Shown here in pieces: positions 7,293 to 14,481 of a stretch of DNA of 29,383 bases. Origin of the DNA: a virus; the IMG/VR virus record IMGVR_UViG_3300042874_000052, positions 1-29,383 of that record. One strand, 5' to 3'. Every line of letters starts with the position of its first letter. Position 1 is the stretch's first letter. Made by a program: the position numbers and the translations under genes. Below the pieces are notes generated by a model. The model saw nothing but the letters and a program-made list of their open reading frames with translations. It was not told where the DNA came from and ran no database searches.

Positions 7293-8930
7293 TTAAGCGA
7301 AGTCCATCATGTCAGTCTTAGAAAGTCGGGTAGTTTCCCGGTCATAGTATGCTGCACCGGCATCACCGGTCTGCCCTGTCTTACGTGCCTTCAACACGCG
7401 GAACTTGATCGTGTTCTTCACAACATCATCCTCTGCAGTCATATTACGTGCAAAGGCGACGATGTCAAATGAGATCTGCTTGATAGATCCACTCCCTTTG
7501 ATATCATCGATACTGGGCAGGTAACCTTCCTCGAACGGTTTACGTTCAGGACCCTTACGTAGGTGACTGATCACACCCAGCCAGATGTTATGCTTCTTCA
7601 CGACCTTCAACAGAGAACTCATGACATAGTCAATTGCCTCATTACCGGTCTTACCATCAGCACCCTCAGACACAGCAATCGTGATGTGGTCAAGGAAGAT
7701 CTTCTTGCAACCCATCAAACACAGGTACTCGATCTTGTCGATGAGGCTGTCATCACTGACCGAACCTTGGTGGTCCAGCATGATGATGCGTTCATCCGCA
7801 AACAGAGATTCCCATGCTGCTCTCTCTTCGCCCTCTACTGCGTCAACCTCAGACAGGTTCTTCCTGAGCTTCATGCCGATGAGCTTTTCTGCGGTATCGC
7901 CGATAGACTCTTCGAGAGACACGATTCCGATCTTCTCGTCAGTGTTCTCTTTCAGGTGGATGATGATCTCTTTCACCACGGTAGATTTGCCGGCACCTGT
8001 ACCCGAAGTGAACAGGACGATCTCACCGTCGCGCATACCCTTCAAGAGTAGGTTCAGTCCACCCAGACATTCAGGATACTCCAACGCCTCGACATTCTTC
8101 ATGTCCTTGTAGCGCTCCCAGATCTCTTCACCCTTGACGACACCGGCGGGACTGTACTGTTTGGCGCCCCACACAGCAGACATCAAGGCTTCAGATCCAC
8201 CCGACAGCATCACTTCGCACGGATCCTTCCCGGCGAGTTTGGCGACCTTGACTTTGTCGAATCCGATGATCTTGGCAGCTTCCGCAGTAGCTTTCTGCCC
8301 TGGTTCATCTGTGTCGAACATCAGAACAACTTCTTCAAAGGAACGCAACCATTCCCGTTGCTCCAGGAGCTGATTTGTTTGAGAAGCTGAGGCCAGGGAT
8401 ACGACTGGGTAAAACTTTTGGTACTTGTCGTACTGCGCTTGGGAAACAGCCATCGCATCCAACTCACCCTCGGTAATGATCAGTCTCTTACCGCCGGTAG
8501 CGACGTTCTGACCAAACAATTCCAGCCCTTTACCCTTGGCATCACCCACAATGTGGAAACTTTTGGGCAGAGCCCGGTGTTTATAACCGACCAACTGCCC
8601 TTTCTTCGTGTATGGGTAGAAGTGATCACTGATAGTGACACCGTCATCCTCATACGCGGCGCGGACACCGAAGTGCTCTGCAATATTCTTCCTGATATTC
8701 CGTTCCCTGAACCCGCGATGGTCCAGACCCTCGATATCTTCCAGAGACATATAGTCGCTGATCACGGTATCTTTGACAGCCTTCTTGGTAGCCATTTGTG
8801 TGCTTTCGCTTCCTTCAATCTTCGAGTTCTTACCACATGAAAAACAGTGCGCCCACTCGTCACCGTCCTTATAGGCCAGTGCATCTGAGGAGGCGCATTT
8901 AGGGCATGCTTCGTAATTCCACTGCGACAT
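7293..8930 (-). CDS. T7 gp4-like DNA primase-helicase
   Basis: Bifunctional replisome protein: an N-terminal primase lays RNA primers and a C-terminal hexameric helicase unwinds DNA 5' to 3' on the lagging strand. A zinc ribbon is visible (C9, C12, C29, C32), then TOPRIM residues E155 (TEGELDAM) and D206/D208 (FDTDEP), then Walker A GTGAGKST (310-317). Length is 545 aa, close to the 566 of T7 gp4A. An internal ATG at codon 46 (8795) lies just after the zinc ribbon with AAGGAAG upstream at a long spacing; T7 makes a helicase-only gp4B from a comparable internal start. The gene start overlaps the upstream small gene by 32 bases. Confidence 0.96.
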   Translation of the reverse strand: MSQWNYEACPKCASSDALAYKDGDEWAHCFSCGKNSKIEGSESTQMATKKAVKDTVISDYMSLEDIEGLDHRGFRERNIRKNIAEHFGVRAAYEDDGVTISDHFYPYTKKGQLVGYKHRALPKSFHIVGDAKGKGLELFGQNVATGGKRLIITEGELDAMAVSQAQYDKYQKFYPVVSLASASQTNQLLEQREWLRSFEEVVLMFDTDEPGQKATAEAAKIIGFDKVKVAKLAGKDPCEVMLSGGSEALMSAVWGAKQYSPAGVVKGEEIWERYKDMKNVEALEYPECLGGLNLLLKGMRDGEIVLFTSGTGAGKSTVVKEIIIHLKENTDEKIGIVSLEESIGDTAEKLIGMKLRKNLSEVDAVEGEERAAWESLFADERIIMLDHQGSVSDDSLIDKIEYLCLMGCKKIFLDHITIAVSEGADGKTGNEAIDYVMSSLLKVVKKHNIWLGVISHLRKGPERKPFEEGYLPSIDDIKGSGSIKQISFDIVAFARNMTAEDDVVKNTIKFRVLKARKTGQTGDAGAAYYDRETTRLSKTDMMDFA

Positions 8931-9108
8931 TCCGATTTTCCTCGTACTCGTGAGTCCAGGCTAGATCAACAAAGGTTGACCCGTTATGTAGCGGTCTATC
9001 TAACTCGATCATGATCCCGGTCTGGCAGGTGTGTTCATCTATAGAGATACGCTTCACGATCCTACGATCTATAGATCCACACCCTCGCCACCCGAAGATA
9101 TGTACCAT
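8899..9108 (-). CDS. Hypothetical small beta-rich protein, 69 aa
   Basis: I start it at the ATG at 9108, one base after the stop of the upstream gene and with TAGGTG just upstream; a longer GTG-initiated reading to 9165 would overlap that gene by 56 bases. The product begins MVHIFGWRGCGSIDRRIV and resembles a small beta-barrel with alternating hydrophobic residues. No family is recognised. Its end overlaps the primase-helicase start by 32 bases. Confidence 0.6.
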   Translation of the reverse strand: MVHIFGWRGCGSIDRRIVKRISIDEHTCQTGIMIELDRPLHNGSTFVDLAWTHEYEENRNVAVELRSMP

Positions 9109-9109
9109 A

Positions 9110-9268
9110 TCACCTACTTGCACTTGGCTTATCCTTACGACGTTCACGAGCCAATGACTTGACACGCTTCTGGTCCATCTTTTCCTTCACGATCTTTCGC
9201 TCAACAGTCTCCTGTTTGGTGTCATCGTCAGACATCATCGCATCAAGATCTCTCTTATTAAATTTCAT
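9110..9268 (-). CDS. Small highly charged basic protein, 52 aa
   Basis: The ATG at 9268 follows directly after the stop of the GIY-YIG gene (TAACATG). The product starts MKFNKRDLDAMMSDDDTK and continues as a long Lys/Arg-rich helix (VERKIVKEKMDQKRVK and LARERRKDK). There is no strong ribosome binding site, so re-initiation after the upstream gene is likely. No family is recognised; such charged helices often bind nucleic acid, but this is only an inference. Confidence 0.6.
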   Translation of the reverse strand: MKFNKRDLDAMMSDDDTKQETVERKIVKEKMDQKRVKSLARERRKDKPSASR

Positions 9269-9269
9269 G

Positions 9270-9740
9270 TTATTTTTCGATCGGTGGAAAGAACAGGTGA
9301 GTGAGGATCAGTTTGTTGATTTCGAGTGTGGGATACCCCTTGGTGATCCATCGGACGGCATCGATTCTCTTGTTGAGATATTGTGGTAGTCCCCAAACCG
9401 GGTCCACTGCAATGAGGCAGTCGAGCTTGTGGAGAATATTGGATTCTGCGTACGAGAGAATAGCTTGCGTTTGGGCGAAGAAGATGATCTCGAAGTGGAA
9501 GCATTCATGCGGGTACTCATTCAGCAGTTTGTTGACATGCTCGCTGCTAGTAGTATATGTCTTCCAATCGCTGGGACCGTACCGCCTAGTGCCTGTCTTG
9601 TTCGTTCGATGGAACTTCTTCTTCCCTATGTACATCTCACCGGTCAGGAGGAACGTTACTCGGTAGAGGAATCCGACGTGTTTTTCGGGGTCACCGTGGA
9701 ATCCAGGGACTTGCCAGTGGCCGTAGTATCCTTTTTGCAT
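9270..9740 (-). CDS. GIY-YIG family endonuclease, probably free-standing homing-type
   Basis: The nuclease core is visible: FLYRV (24-28) with MYIGKKKFH (36-44) forms the GIY-YIG pair, followed by a conserved DWKTYTTSSEHV segment (58-69) and the catalytic-type Glu at 99 in SYAESNIL. Many T7-like and T4-like phages carry such single-domain enzymes, which cut DNA and may spread their own gene. Length is 156 aa. The ATG at 9740 lies inside the 3' end of the exonuclease gene, an 85-base overlap, and has no clear ribosome binding site. The position between two essential replication genes fits an inserted homing element. Confidence 0.8.
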   Translation of the reverse strand: MQKGYYGHWQVPGFHGDPEKHVGFLYRVTFLLTGEMYIGKKKFHRTNKTGTRRYGPSDWKTYTTSSEHVNKLLNEYPHECFHFEIIFFAQTQAILSYAESNILHKLDCLIAVDPVWGLPQYLNKRIDAVRWITKGYPTLEINKLILTHLFFPPIEK

Positions 9741-10651
9741 CGTACAGGTCTCTTAGTTTCCATATAGCAGTTGATCGGAAGACTGTTGAGAAGAACCATG
9801 TCGCTGACGTCCCGGTCCTTGTGGAACAGGTAGTCAGTCTCAGGGTAGTTCCAAGACATCTTGGTCAGTATTTCTTGTTCAGTCAATGGTCGAAGCTCTT
9901 CATCAGCCTCACGCATGATGAGACAGTTGGCACTATCCAGCATACGTTGGTACCGTTTGTCGGGCGTGTTGTACCGTGTCTTGTCGTCGTCATCATTGAT
10001 GGGCCTATGACTGGTGCGCCACTCTTTGATGATAACATCCTTCATTCCACTCAACCGAGTATTATGCAGGATTTTTGCGGCGGTAGAGTCACCGACCCCT
10101 TTCAGACCGGGGATATTATCACTTGACATGTCGCCGGACAGGATCTGCCGACACATGAACGTGAAACTCTCTTCCGGCTCCATGAAGTAGAACTCCTTCT
10201 TCTTGAAGTTGAAGTGCCACCCAGGGATCATGTTGAGATCCTTGTCGATGTGGGCCACACAAGGTATCTTACCTTCGGCCATCGCCTGATACATGTGGAT
10301 CGTGGCGTAGTCGTCAGCCTCTCCTAGATGACTCTCAATAAAGTTCTTCCGGGCAAACGAGTAGAGCAGCTCCACACGGTCCATCACTTCCGGATCCATC
10401 CGTTGCTTACGGTTGGCCTTGTACTCAGGATCTACCTGATACCGGAAGTTATCCCTACCCTTGATGTATACTGTGACATCGCGTGCCTCGACAGAGTGAA
10501 TGATCTCTTCGATCTTCTGCATCAGGGATTGCTCTGCCTGCTTCTGGTTAGGCGATACCCAGGCAATCATGTACATGAGCGAATCTGCGTCTATGATACA
10601 CTCGTCGAAGTCGGGTACAGGTCGTCGTTCTTTCTCGATGAAATCAGGCAT
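9656..10651 (-). CDS. T7 gp6-like 5'-3' exonuclease (FEN-1 / PIN-like family)
   Basis: Removes RNA primers and degrades DNA from 5' ends. Metal-binding acidic motifs are visible: D21 and D23 in IIDADSL, GEADDYATI (110-118), HIDKDLNMI (134-142) and GDMSSDNIPGLKGVGDS (173-189), the last being the H3TH DNA-binding loop of the flap nuclease family. Length is 331 aa against 300 for T7 gp6. The ATG at 10651 shares TGATG with the polymerase stop; a TTG one codon earlier is less likely. The last 30 residues are polar and Thr/Ser/Lys-rich and lie mostly over the start of the GIY-YIG gene, so this tail may be a late addition. Confidence 0.93.
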   Translation of the reverse strand: MPDFIEKERRPVPDFDECIIDADSLMYMIAWVSPNQKQAEQSLMQKIEEIIHSVEARDVTVYIKGRDNFRYQVDPEYKANRKQRMDPEVMDRVELLYSFARKNFIESHLGEADDYATIHMYQAMAEGKIPCVAHIDKDLNMIPGWHFNFKKKEFYFMEPEESFTFMCRQILSGDMSSDNIPGLKGVGDSTAAKILHNTRLSGMKDVIIKEWRTSHRPINDDDDKTRYNTPDKRYQRMLDSANCLIMREADEELRPLTEQEILTKMSWNYPETDYLFHKDRDVSDMVLLNSLPINCYMETKRPVRCKKDTTATGKSLDSTVTPKNTSDSSTE

Positions 10652-12552
10652 CAATGTACCTCTGCATAGTTGTTACCCACATGGGCGTCTCCGTTCATAC
10701 ATTCCACACCGAACCACTTAGGGGCTTCTGTGAAGGATTCAATAGCCAATAGCCGTACCGTCTCAGCATGCTCCGGCGGGCACTCCACAGCGAACTCATC
10801 GTGGTAGTGCAGGAGGATGTTGTAGGGTATACCTAGGGCATCCATCTTGTCTTTGAAGTACACTACAGCAGCCTTGCAGGTGATACCCTCGGTTGTCTGA
10901 AGGCGGTAGTTGAGCACCTGGTGCTTGGAACCGACGAATACGATACGACCGTCAAGGCCACGGATGAAGGTATTCTCTTCACCGAATCGCTCCTTTGTGA
11001 CATTGAACTGCTTCGTCAGTCGTTCTTTGCACTCATTCAGTCCCGGAATCGAGTTGCTGAACTGGTCAATAGCCATCTGACCTAGGTTCTTGTCCTTGAC
11101 GCCGGCCAGGATCGATGCGATCTTAGGAGCACCGGCACCGAACAGGAACGCGTACAGGAATGGTTTAGCCAGATCACGCTGTTGCTTAGGAGTCAATCCA
11201 GCAGTCATGTACGGTACGAGCACGTTAGCGTTACGCGTGTGTACATCTCCGTCGATCACTTCTGCCGTGAACTCGTCGTTAGCTATCTCGTGGCATAGAC
11301 CCCGCATCTGATTCCCGGCGCTGTCTGCACCGACCACGACCCAACCTTCACGGGGTAGGAGCAGACTTCGCATGTCAAAGCCGTATCCACCCTCGTATCC
11401 TGTGAGGAATTTCCCAGACTTATCCGTCTGAACTTTGGGTAGATTCGCAATGACCTCGTGTCGGCATCGAAAGGTAGGTGTACCGATTGTCCACATCCTA
11501 CCGTGTAGTCGTCCGTCATATTCAACTTCCTTCAACCACCCGGCTAGAACGCCTTGCCTGTTGCTGACAGTACCATACTCGGAGATCTTCATCCCGATCT
11601 CACCGAGCTTGGACAGGCTAGATTCTGTCAGCTTAGGGCTCTTCTGAACAAAGTTACGGCCTACCTTCTCTACGTTCCAATCATCAGGTTCCCATCCTAT
11701 ACTGTAGAGCCATGCTTTGAGAATCTTGTCACTTGACAATCGTCCCGGCTCAAACTCGACACGGCAGTAATCACCATCTACAAGGCGATCATCAGTGAGG
11801 CCATTGCTAGGATCAACATCGAACCATCGAGCAGTAGAGAGAGCATACTCGCCGTTCTTTTTGAAGACTACTTCCTTGTACTCATCCGCCTTATCCTTCT
11901 TCACACATACCAGTCCGATACGTGGGTTGACTTCGGCCTCAATTTCAGCCATGCGTGCCTGCATCTCTGCCAGGAGCTTACGTGCCTGTGGCTCGTTGAA
12001 GCGCCATCCAAGACTGCGAATGTCAGCTTCGATCTTGGCAAACTGCATCTCTACCCACAGACCCTTCTTGAAGAGCGGGTTGATCTTGATGGTACGATTG
12101 GCTTCCTCGACCAGATGTGCATACACCTTAGCATTGAGGGAAACATCTCGAATACCGTAGGTCAGCATCTCATTAGAGTAGTTGAGCCAATCATCGAACT
12201 TCAGCTTAGGATATCCCAGGAAGCTGCCCCAACCTTCGAGACCGTGCTTGTGTGGTCTCTTGTATCGGAGTGTCATGGACATGATCCATGTGTCGTAAAC
12301 GACTGTCTTCGGGTCCGGTTCCCAGTCGAGCAGCTTCTTCAGGACAATGAAGTCGTACCCGATGATGTTGTGACCTGCCAGGATAGCCGCCTCGGATAGC
12401 GCCTTCAAACCTTCTTTCAGAGAGGGCAGGTCCGGATCGTGGTCGGAGTATTGCTTTTGTTCCCCGGTCACCGTATCCTCGGTCATGATGAGCCAGATAG
12501 TATCTACTTCTGGCATCAGACCGTTAGTCTCGATATCAAATATGAGTGCCAT
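10651..12552 (-). CDS. Family A DNA polymerase with 3'-5' exonuclease domain (T7 gp5-like)
   Basis: Replicative polymerase. Exonuclease metal ligands are visible as D6 and E8 (FDIETNG), D67 (GYDF) and D136 (YGIRD). Polymerase motif A has D410 (GADSAGNQMRG), motif B has R459, K463 and Y467 (QRDLAKPFLYAFLFGAG), and motif C has H584-D585-E586. Length is 633 aa against 704 for T7 gp5; the shortening is in the exonuclease domain and probably the thumb, where T7 carries its thioredoxin-binding loop, so a thioredoxin-independent enzyme is likely but unproven. Odd point: the position equal to the steric-gate Glu480 of T7 is Gln415. The ATG has GAGGA close upstream and follows the zincin stop directly. 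Confidence 0.95.
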   Translation of the reverse strand: MALIFDIETNGLMPEVDTIWLIMTEDTVTGEQKQYSDHDPDLPSLKEGLKALSEAAILAGHNIIGYDFIVLKKLLDWEPDPKTVVYDTWIMSMTLRYKRPHKHGLEGWGSFLGYPKLKFDDWLNYSNEMLTYGIRDVSLNAKVYAHLVEEANRTIKINPLFKKGLWVEMQFAKIEADIRSLGWRFNEPQARKLLAEMQARMAEIEAEVNPRIGLVCVKKDKADEYKEVVFKKNGEYALSTARWFDVDPSNGLTDDRLVDGDYCRVEFEPGRLSSDKILKAWLYSIGWEPDDWNVEKVGRNFVQKSPKLTESSLSKLGEIGMKISEYGTVSNRQGVLAGWLKEVEYDGRLHGRMWTIGTPTFRCRHEVIANLPKVQTDKSGKFLTGYEGGYGFDMRSLLLPREGWVVVGADSAGNQMRGLCHEIANDEFTAEVIDGDVHTRNANVLVPYMTAGLTPKQQRDLAKPFLYAFLFGAGAPKIASILAGVKDKNLGQMAIDQFSNSIPGLNECKERLTKQFNVTKERFGEENTFIRGLDGRIVFVGSKHQVLNYRLQTTEGITCKAAVVYFKDKMDALGIPYNILLHYHDEFAVECPPEHAETVRLLAIESFTEAPKWFGVECMNGDAHVGNNYAEVH

Positions 12553-13092
12553 TCATTCCTCTTCTTTACCAAAGGACAATAGACCGTCCCCAAATTTGGC
12601 TGCGTAGAACGACTCAAGGATTCTTGCTTCGATCTCTGTTTTATCGAAGTAGTATGCCTCTTGATCGCTCTTTGGATTGTGCTGTATGTCGGGCATATCG
12701 CTACCGTCGCGCCCTGTCAGGTGCTGCATGGTGTGCACCATCTCGTGGCAGATAGTCTCCACGAATTTGAGTACTACGTAGAAATGTTCTGTCTCACACT
12801 CGTACTCACTTTGGTAGCTGAGGGACGGATCTCTGATCTGCATCAGGATACGATCGTCTGTGTTGATAGTTACACCTAACTGGAAATTATCAGGTATACC
12901 TTCCTCTACACCGCTCACCGCTATATGCATCTTCGTACGGAAGTAATCCGTATTGAATCTCTTCGTGTAGTCGTAGAAGATGTTGGTAAATAGGGATAGC
13001 AGTTGCGTCTCGATCGGAGCAAGGAAGGCCGAACTAAATGTGATGTTACGTGGGAGTTTCCGCTTCCTCGGTTTCTTCGGAGATAAAGACAT
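12553..13092 (-). CDS. Putative zinc metallopeptidase (HExxH zincin)
   Basis: The motif ETICHEMVHTMQH gives H116, E117 and H120 of a zincin active site; EIEARILE about 33 residues later offers a Glu (153 or 155) as third zinc ligand, as in gluzincin-type peptidases. The N-terminus is basic (PKKPRKRKLPRN). Start: the ATG at 13092 has GGGA upstream; an ATG at 13119 would add nine residues but lacks a site. The gene overlaps the upstream membrane protein gene by 47 bases and its stop directly precedes the polymerase ATG. Substrate unknown; a SprT-like role on DNA-protein crosslinks, or cleavage of a host protein, are both possible. Confidence 0.7.
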   Translation of the reverse strand: MSLSPKKPRKRKLPRNITFSSAFLAPIETQLLSLFTNIFYDYTKRFNTDYFRTKMHIAVSGVEEGIPDNFQLGVTINTDDRILMQIRDPSLSYQSEYECETEHFYVVLKFVETICHEMVHTMQHLTGRDGSDMPDIQHNPKSDQEAYYFDKTEIEARILESFYAAKFGDGLLSFGKEEE

Positions 13093-13246
13093 TTTTTGAT
13101 CCCAACTCTTTAAGTTCATGGGCCATCGCCCGAATCATATCACCCATGCTCTTATTCTGGTCCTTGAGATCTGCGATCTTGCTCAGCAAGTAATGCGAGT
13201 ACATTCCCAGGCCCATTAAAGCCGCTACCAAAACCGGAATATCCAT
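13046..13246 (-). CDS. Small membrane-anchored protein, 66 aa
   Basis: One N-terminal hydrophobic segment (residues 3-21, starting IPVLVAALMGLGMY) is followed by a charged coiled-coil-like stretch and an acidic C-terminus (SEETEEAETPT), so the tail probably faces the cytoplasm or periplasm from one membrane helix. The ATG has GGAG ten bases upstream. The gene overlaps the dCMP deaminase 3' end by 95 bases and the zincin 5' end by 47, so it is largely overprinted. No family is recognised; a spanin or holin role cannot be argued without lysis genes nearby. Confidence 0.6.
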   Translation of the reverse strand: MDIPVLVAALMGLGMYSHYLLSKIADLKDQNKSMGDMIRAMAHELKELGSKNVFISEETEEAETPT

Positions 13247-13652
13247 CAGCTAGTTTCTCCGTCTTAATCCCGACGTATGTCAGGAATTGTTTACCGCGAT
13301 CGTTGGAATGCTCCGTGTCATATACTACCCGGCTAATCCCTGATTGATATGCTAGCTTGGCGCATTCAATACAAGGTGCACGGGTAACGTACATGGTAGC
13401 CGACCTAAATAGTGTCGCCGATTGGCAACCCTTGACTATGGCATTAGACTCAGCATGCAGGACGGTATCTAGAGTATTGAACTCGGAGTCCCGCATCTGA
13501 TTTGACCTGCCCGTCGGTGTTCCGTTGTAGGAGTATGACAGTATGTTTCCGCCACTTTCGATGACGCATCCGACCCTTGTCTTCGGATCGTATGACTCTT
13601 CAGCTACTCGACGAGCAATATCCATCATCAGGATATCATTCTTCTGTTTCAT
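13152..13652 (-). CDS. dCMP deaminase-like zinc enzyme
   Basis: Converts dCMP to dUMP and so feeds dTMP synthesis. The zinc site is visible: H66 and E68 in VLHAESNAI, and C94 and C97 in RAPCIECAKL. The SYNGTPTG motif (41-48) matches the nucleotide-binding loop of dCMP deaminases rather than free-base deaminases. Length 166 aa. The ATG at 13652 shares ATGA with the MazG-like gene. The last 32 residues lie over the membrane-protein gene and include a Gly/Ser/Phe-rich part (GYSGFGSGFNGPG). Together with the reductase and the pyrophosphohydrolase-like genes it forms a nucleotide-supply set. Confidence 0.9.
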   Translation of the reverse strand: MKQKNDILMMDIARRVAEESYDPKTRVGCVIESGGNILSYSYNGTPTGRSNQMRDSEFNTLDTVLHAESNAIVKGCQSATLFRSATMYVTRAPCIECAKLAYQSGISRVVYDTEHSNDRGKQFLTYVGIKTEKLADGYSGFGSGFNGPGNVLALLAEQDRRSQGPE

Positions 13653-13936
13653 TGAGCTTTAGGCTCCGTCTGGTTTACGATGTTGTGCATCGCATAGTGG
13701 AGTAGTGCGCTTTTCTTCTTGTATTTTGCAACAGAGATCACATTCTGATCAAGATCGTAGTGAACTTTCAATTCATATAGCATATGCTCAAGCTGTCCAA
13801 TCTCCTTTTCGAGGGACAACTTATTGTCATATCCTGAATTGGATGGCCCGAAGCGGATATACTTGGTAATGGCCTGAATTACCTCGGCGCATTCCTCTAT
13901 TGTTACTTCAGGGATTAGTAGGTTTAGTGGTGTCAT
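13649..13936 (-). CDS. MazG-like nucleotide pyrophosphohydrolase-fold protein, 95 aa
   Basis: Residues 14-30 (EECAEVIQAITKYIRFG) match the EExxE helix of phage MazG-like proteins, followed by LSLEKEIGQLEHM, where the second ExxD metal motif would lie. Here it reads E45-I-G-Q48, so the usual Asp is Gln, which may weaken metal binding. Start: ATG at 13936 with AAGG and GGAG upstream; the longer frame to 13990 is not supported. The stop shares ATGA with the deaminase. MazG-like enzymes hydrolyse NTPs or dNTPs to monophosphates; activity here is uncertain. Confidence 0.75.
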   Translation of the reverse strand: MTPLNLLIPEVTIEECAEVIQAITKYIRFGPSNSGYDNKLSLEKEIGQLEHMLYELKVHYDLDQNVISVAKYKKKSALLHYAMHNIVNQTEPKAQ

Positions 13937-14081
13937 TGACAGCCTTCTCCAGGTTATCCATATAGATACGTGCATCCTCGGCCGGCACATTAGCGTACCA
14001 GAAGGTAAGCGATGAATTCATGATAGTAGGGGTACACACTCGCCCCTTCATGAGGTAGTCGATGTAGGTATATTTATCCAT
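13908..14081 (-). CDS. Small protein, 57 aa, paralogue of the next upstream gene
   Basis: The ATG at 14081 has GGAG ten bases upstream and lies inside the last codons of the upstream 53-codon gene. The segment LTFWYANVPAEDARIYMDNL resembles VTVVFNIALPEKDAQEYLDAY of that gene, suggesting a tandem duplication of a small alpha/beta fold. The C-terminus overlaps the MazG-like start by 29 bases. No function is recognised. Confidence 0.65.
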   Translation of the reverse strand: MDKYTYIDYLMKGRVCTPTIMNSSLTFWYANVPAEDARIYMDNLEKAVNDTTKPTNP

Positions 14082-14235
14082 GTTCGCTGGTCTCCACGAT
14101 ATAGAACTCTCTGATCTCGCAGTTATGGTCGAAGTAGTTATCGGCGCCATTAAGGTACGCATCCAGATATTCCTGCGCATCCTTCTCGGGCAGAGCTATG
14201 TTGAATACCACTGTTACCGAAGTGATATCCCTCAT
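14074..14235 (-). CDS. Small protein, 53 aa, paralogue of the adjacent downstream gene
   Basis: The ATG at 14235 shares TGATG with the stop of the upstream gene, which strongly supports this short frame. The product begins MRDITSVTVVFNIALPEKDA, then an acidic helix (QEYLDAYLNGADNYF) and a beta-like end (EIREFYIVET). The central part resembles the neighbouring 57-codon gene. Function unknown. Confidence 0.7.
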   Translation of the reverse strand: MRDITSVTVVFNIALPEKDAQEYLDAYLNGADNYFDHNCEIREFYIVETSEHG

Positions 14236-14450
14236 CAGATCTCGCCGAACTGGATGACGGATTCCTTGATAATGTCCCCCGAAAAAACAGTCGCCTGATA
14301 CTTCGAAGATACCAGTTGGATATACCCGCCGTCAGTGTTTATGAGATGCTTGATGAGATTCATTTTCTCATCTAGTTCTTCCTTGGTCATATTGAACTCA
14401 AAAGCACCACGAGGGGTGATGATATTGATCCAAGCCTTCTTCGTAAGCAT
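14235..14450 (-). CDS. Hypothetical small protein, 71 aa
   Basis: ATG start with AGGGA about six bases upstream. The first strand-rich part (KAWINIITPRGAFEF) is followed by a helix (KEELDEKMNLIKHLIN) and a second strand-rich part (YIQLVSSKYQATVFSGDII), which suggests a compact alpha/beta domain. It is the first of three small coupled genes leading to the MazG-like gene. No family is recognised. Confidence 0.75.
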   Translation of the reverse strand: MLTKKAWINIITPRGAFEFNMTKEELDEKMNLIKHLINTDGGYIQLVSSKYQATVFSGDIIKESVIQFGEI

Positions 14451-14481
14451 TTTAATCCCTAGGTTGAGGTGGAATATTTAG

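Noticed and set aside
13092-13119. Longer start for the zincin
   Set aside because: The upstream ATG has no ribosome binding site, while the ATG at 13092 has a modest one; kept only as an alternative.
13046-13246. Spanin or holin
   Set aside because: One membrane helix and a charged tail are compatible, but no endolysin or partner spanin lies nearby and the gene sits in the replication block.
14082-14180. N-terminal extension of the 57-codon gene
   Set aside because: The added 33 residues are read over the 53-codon gene in a different frame and look like shadow sequence rich in Arg, Ser and Thr.
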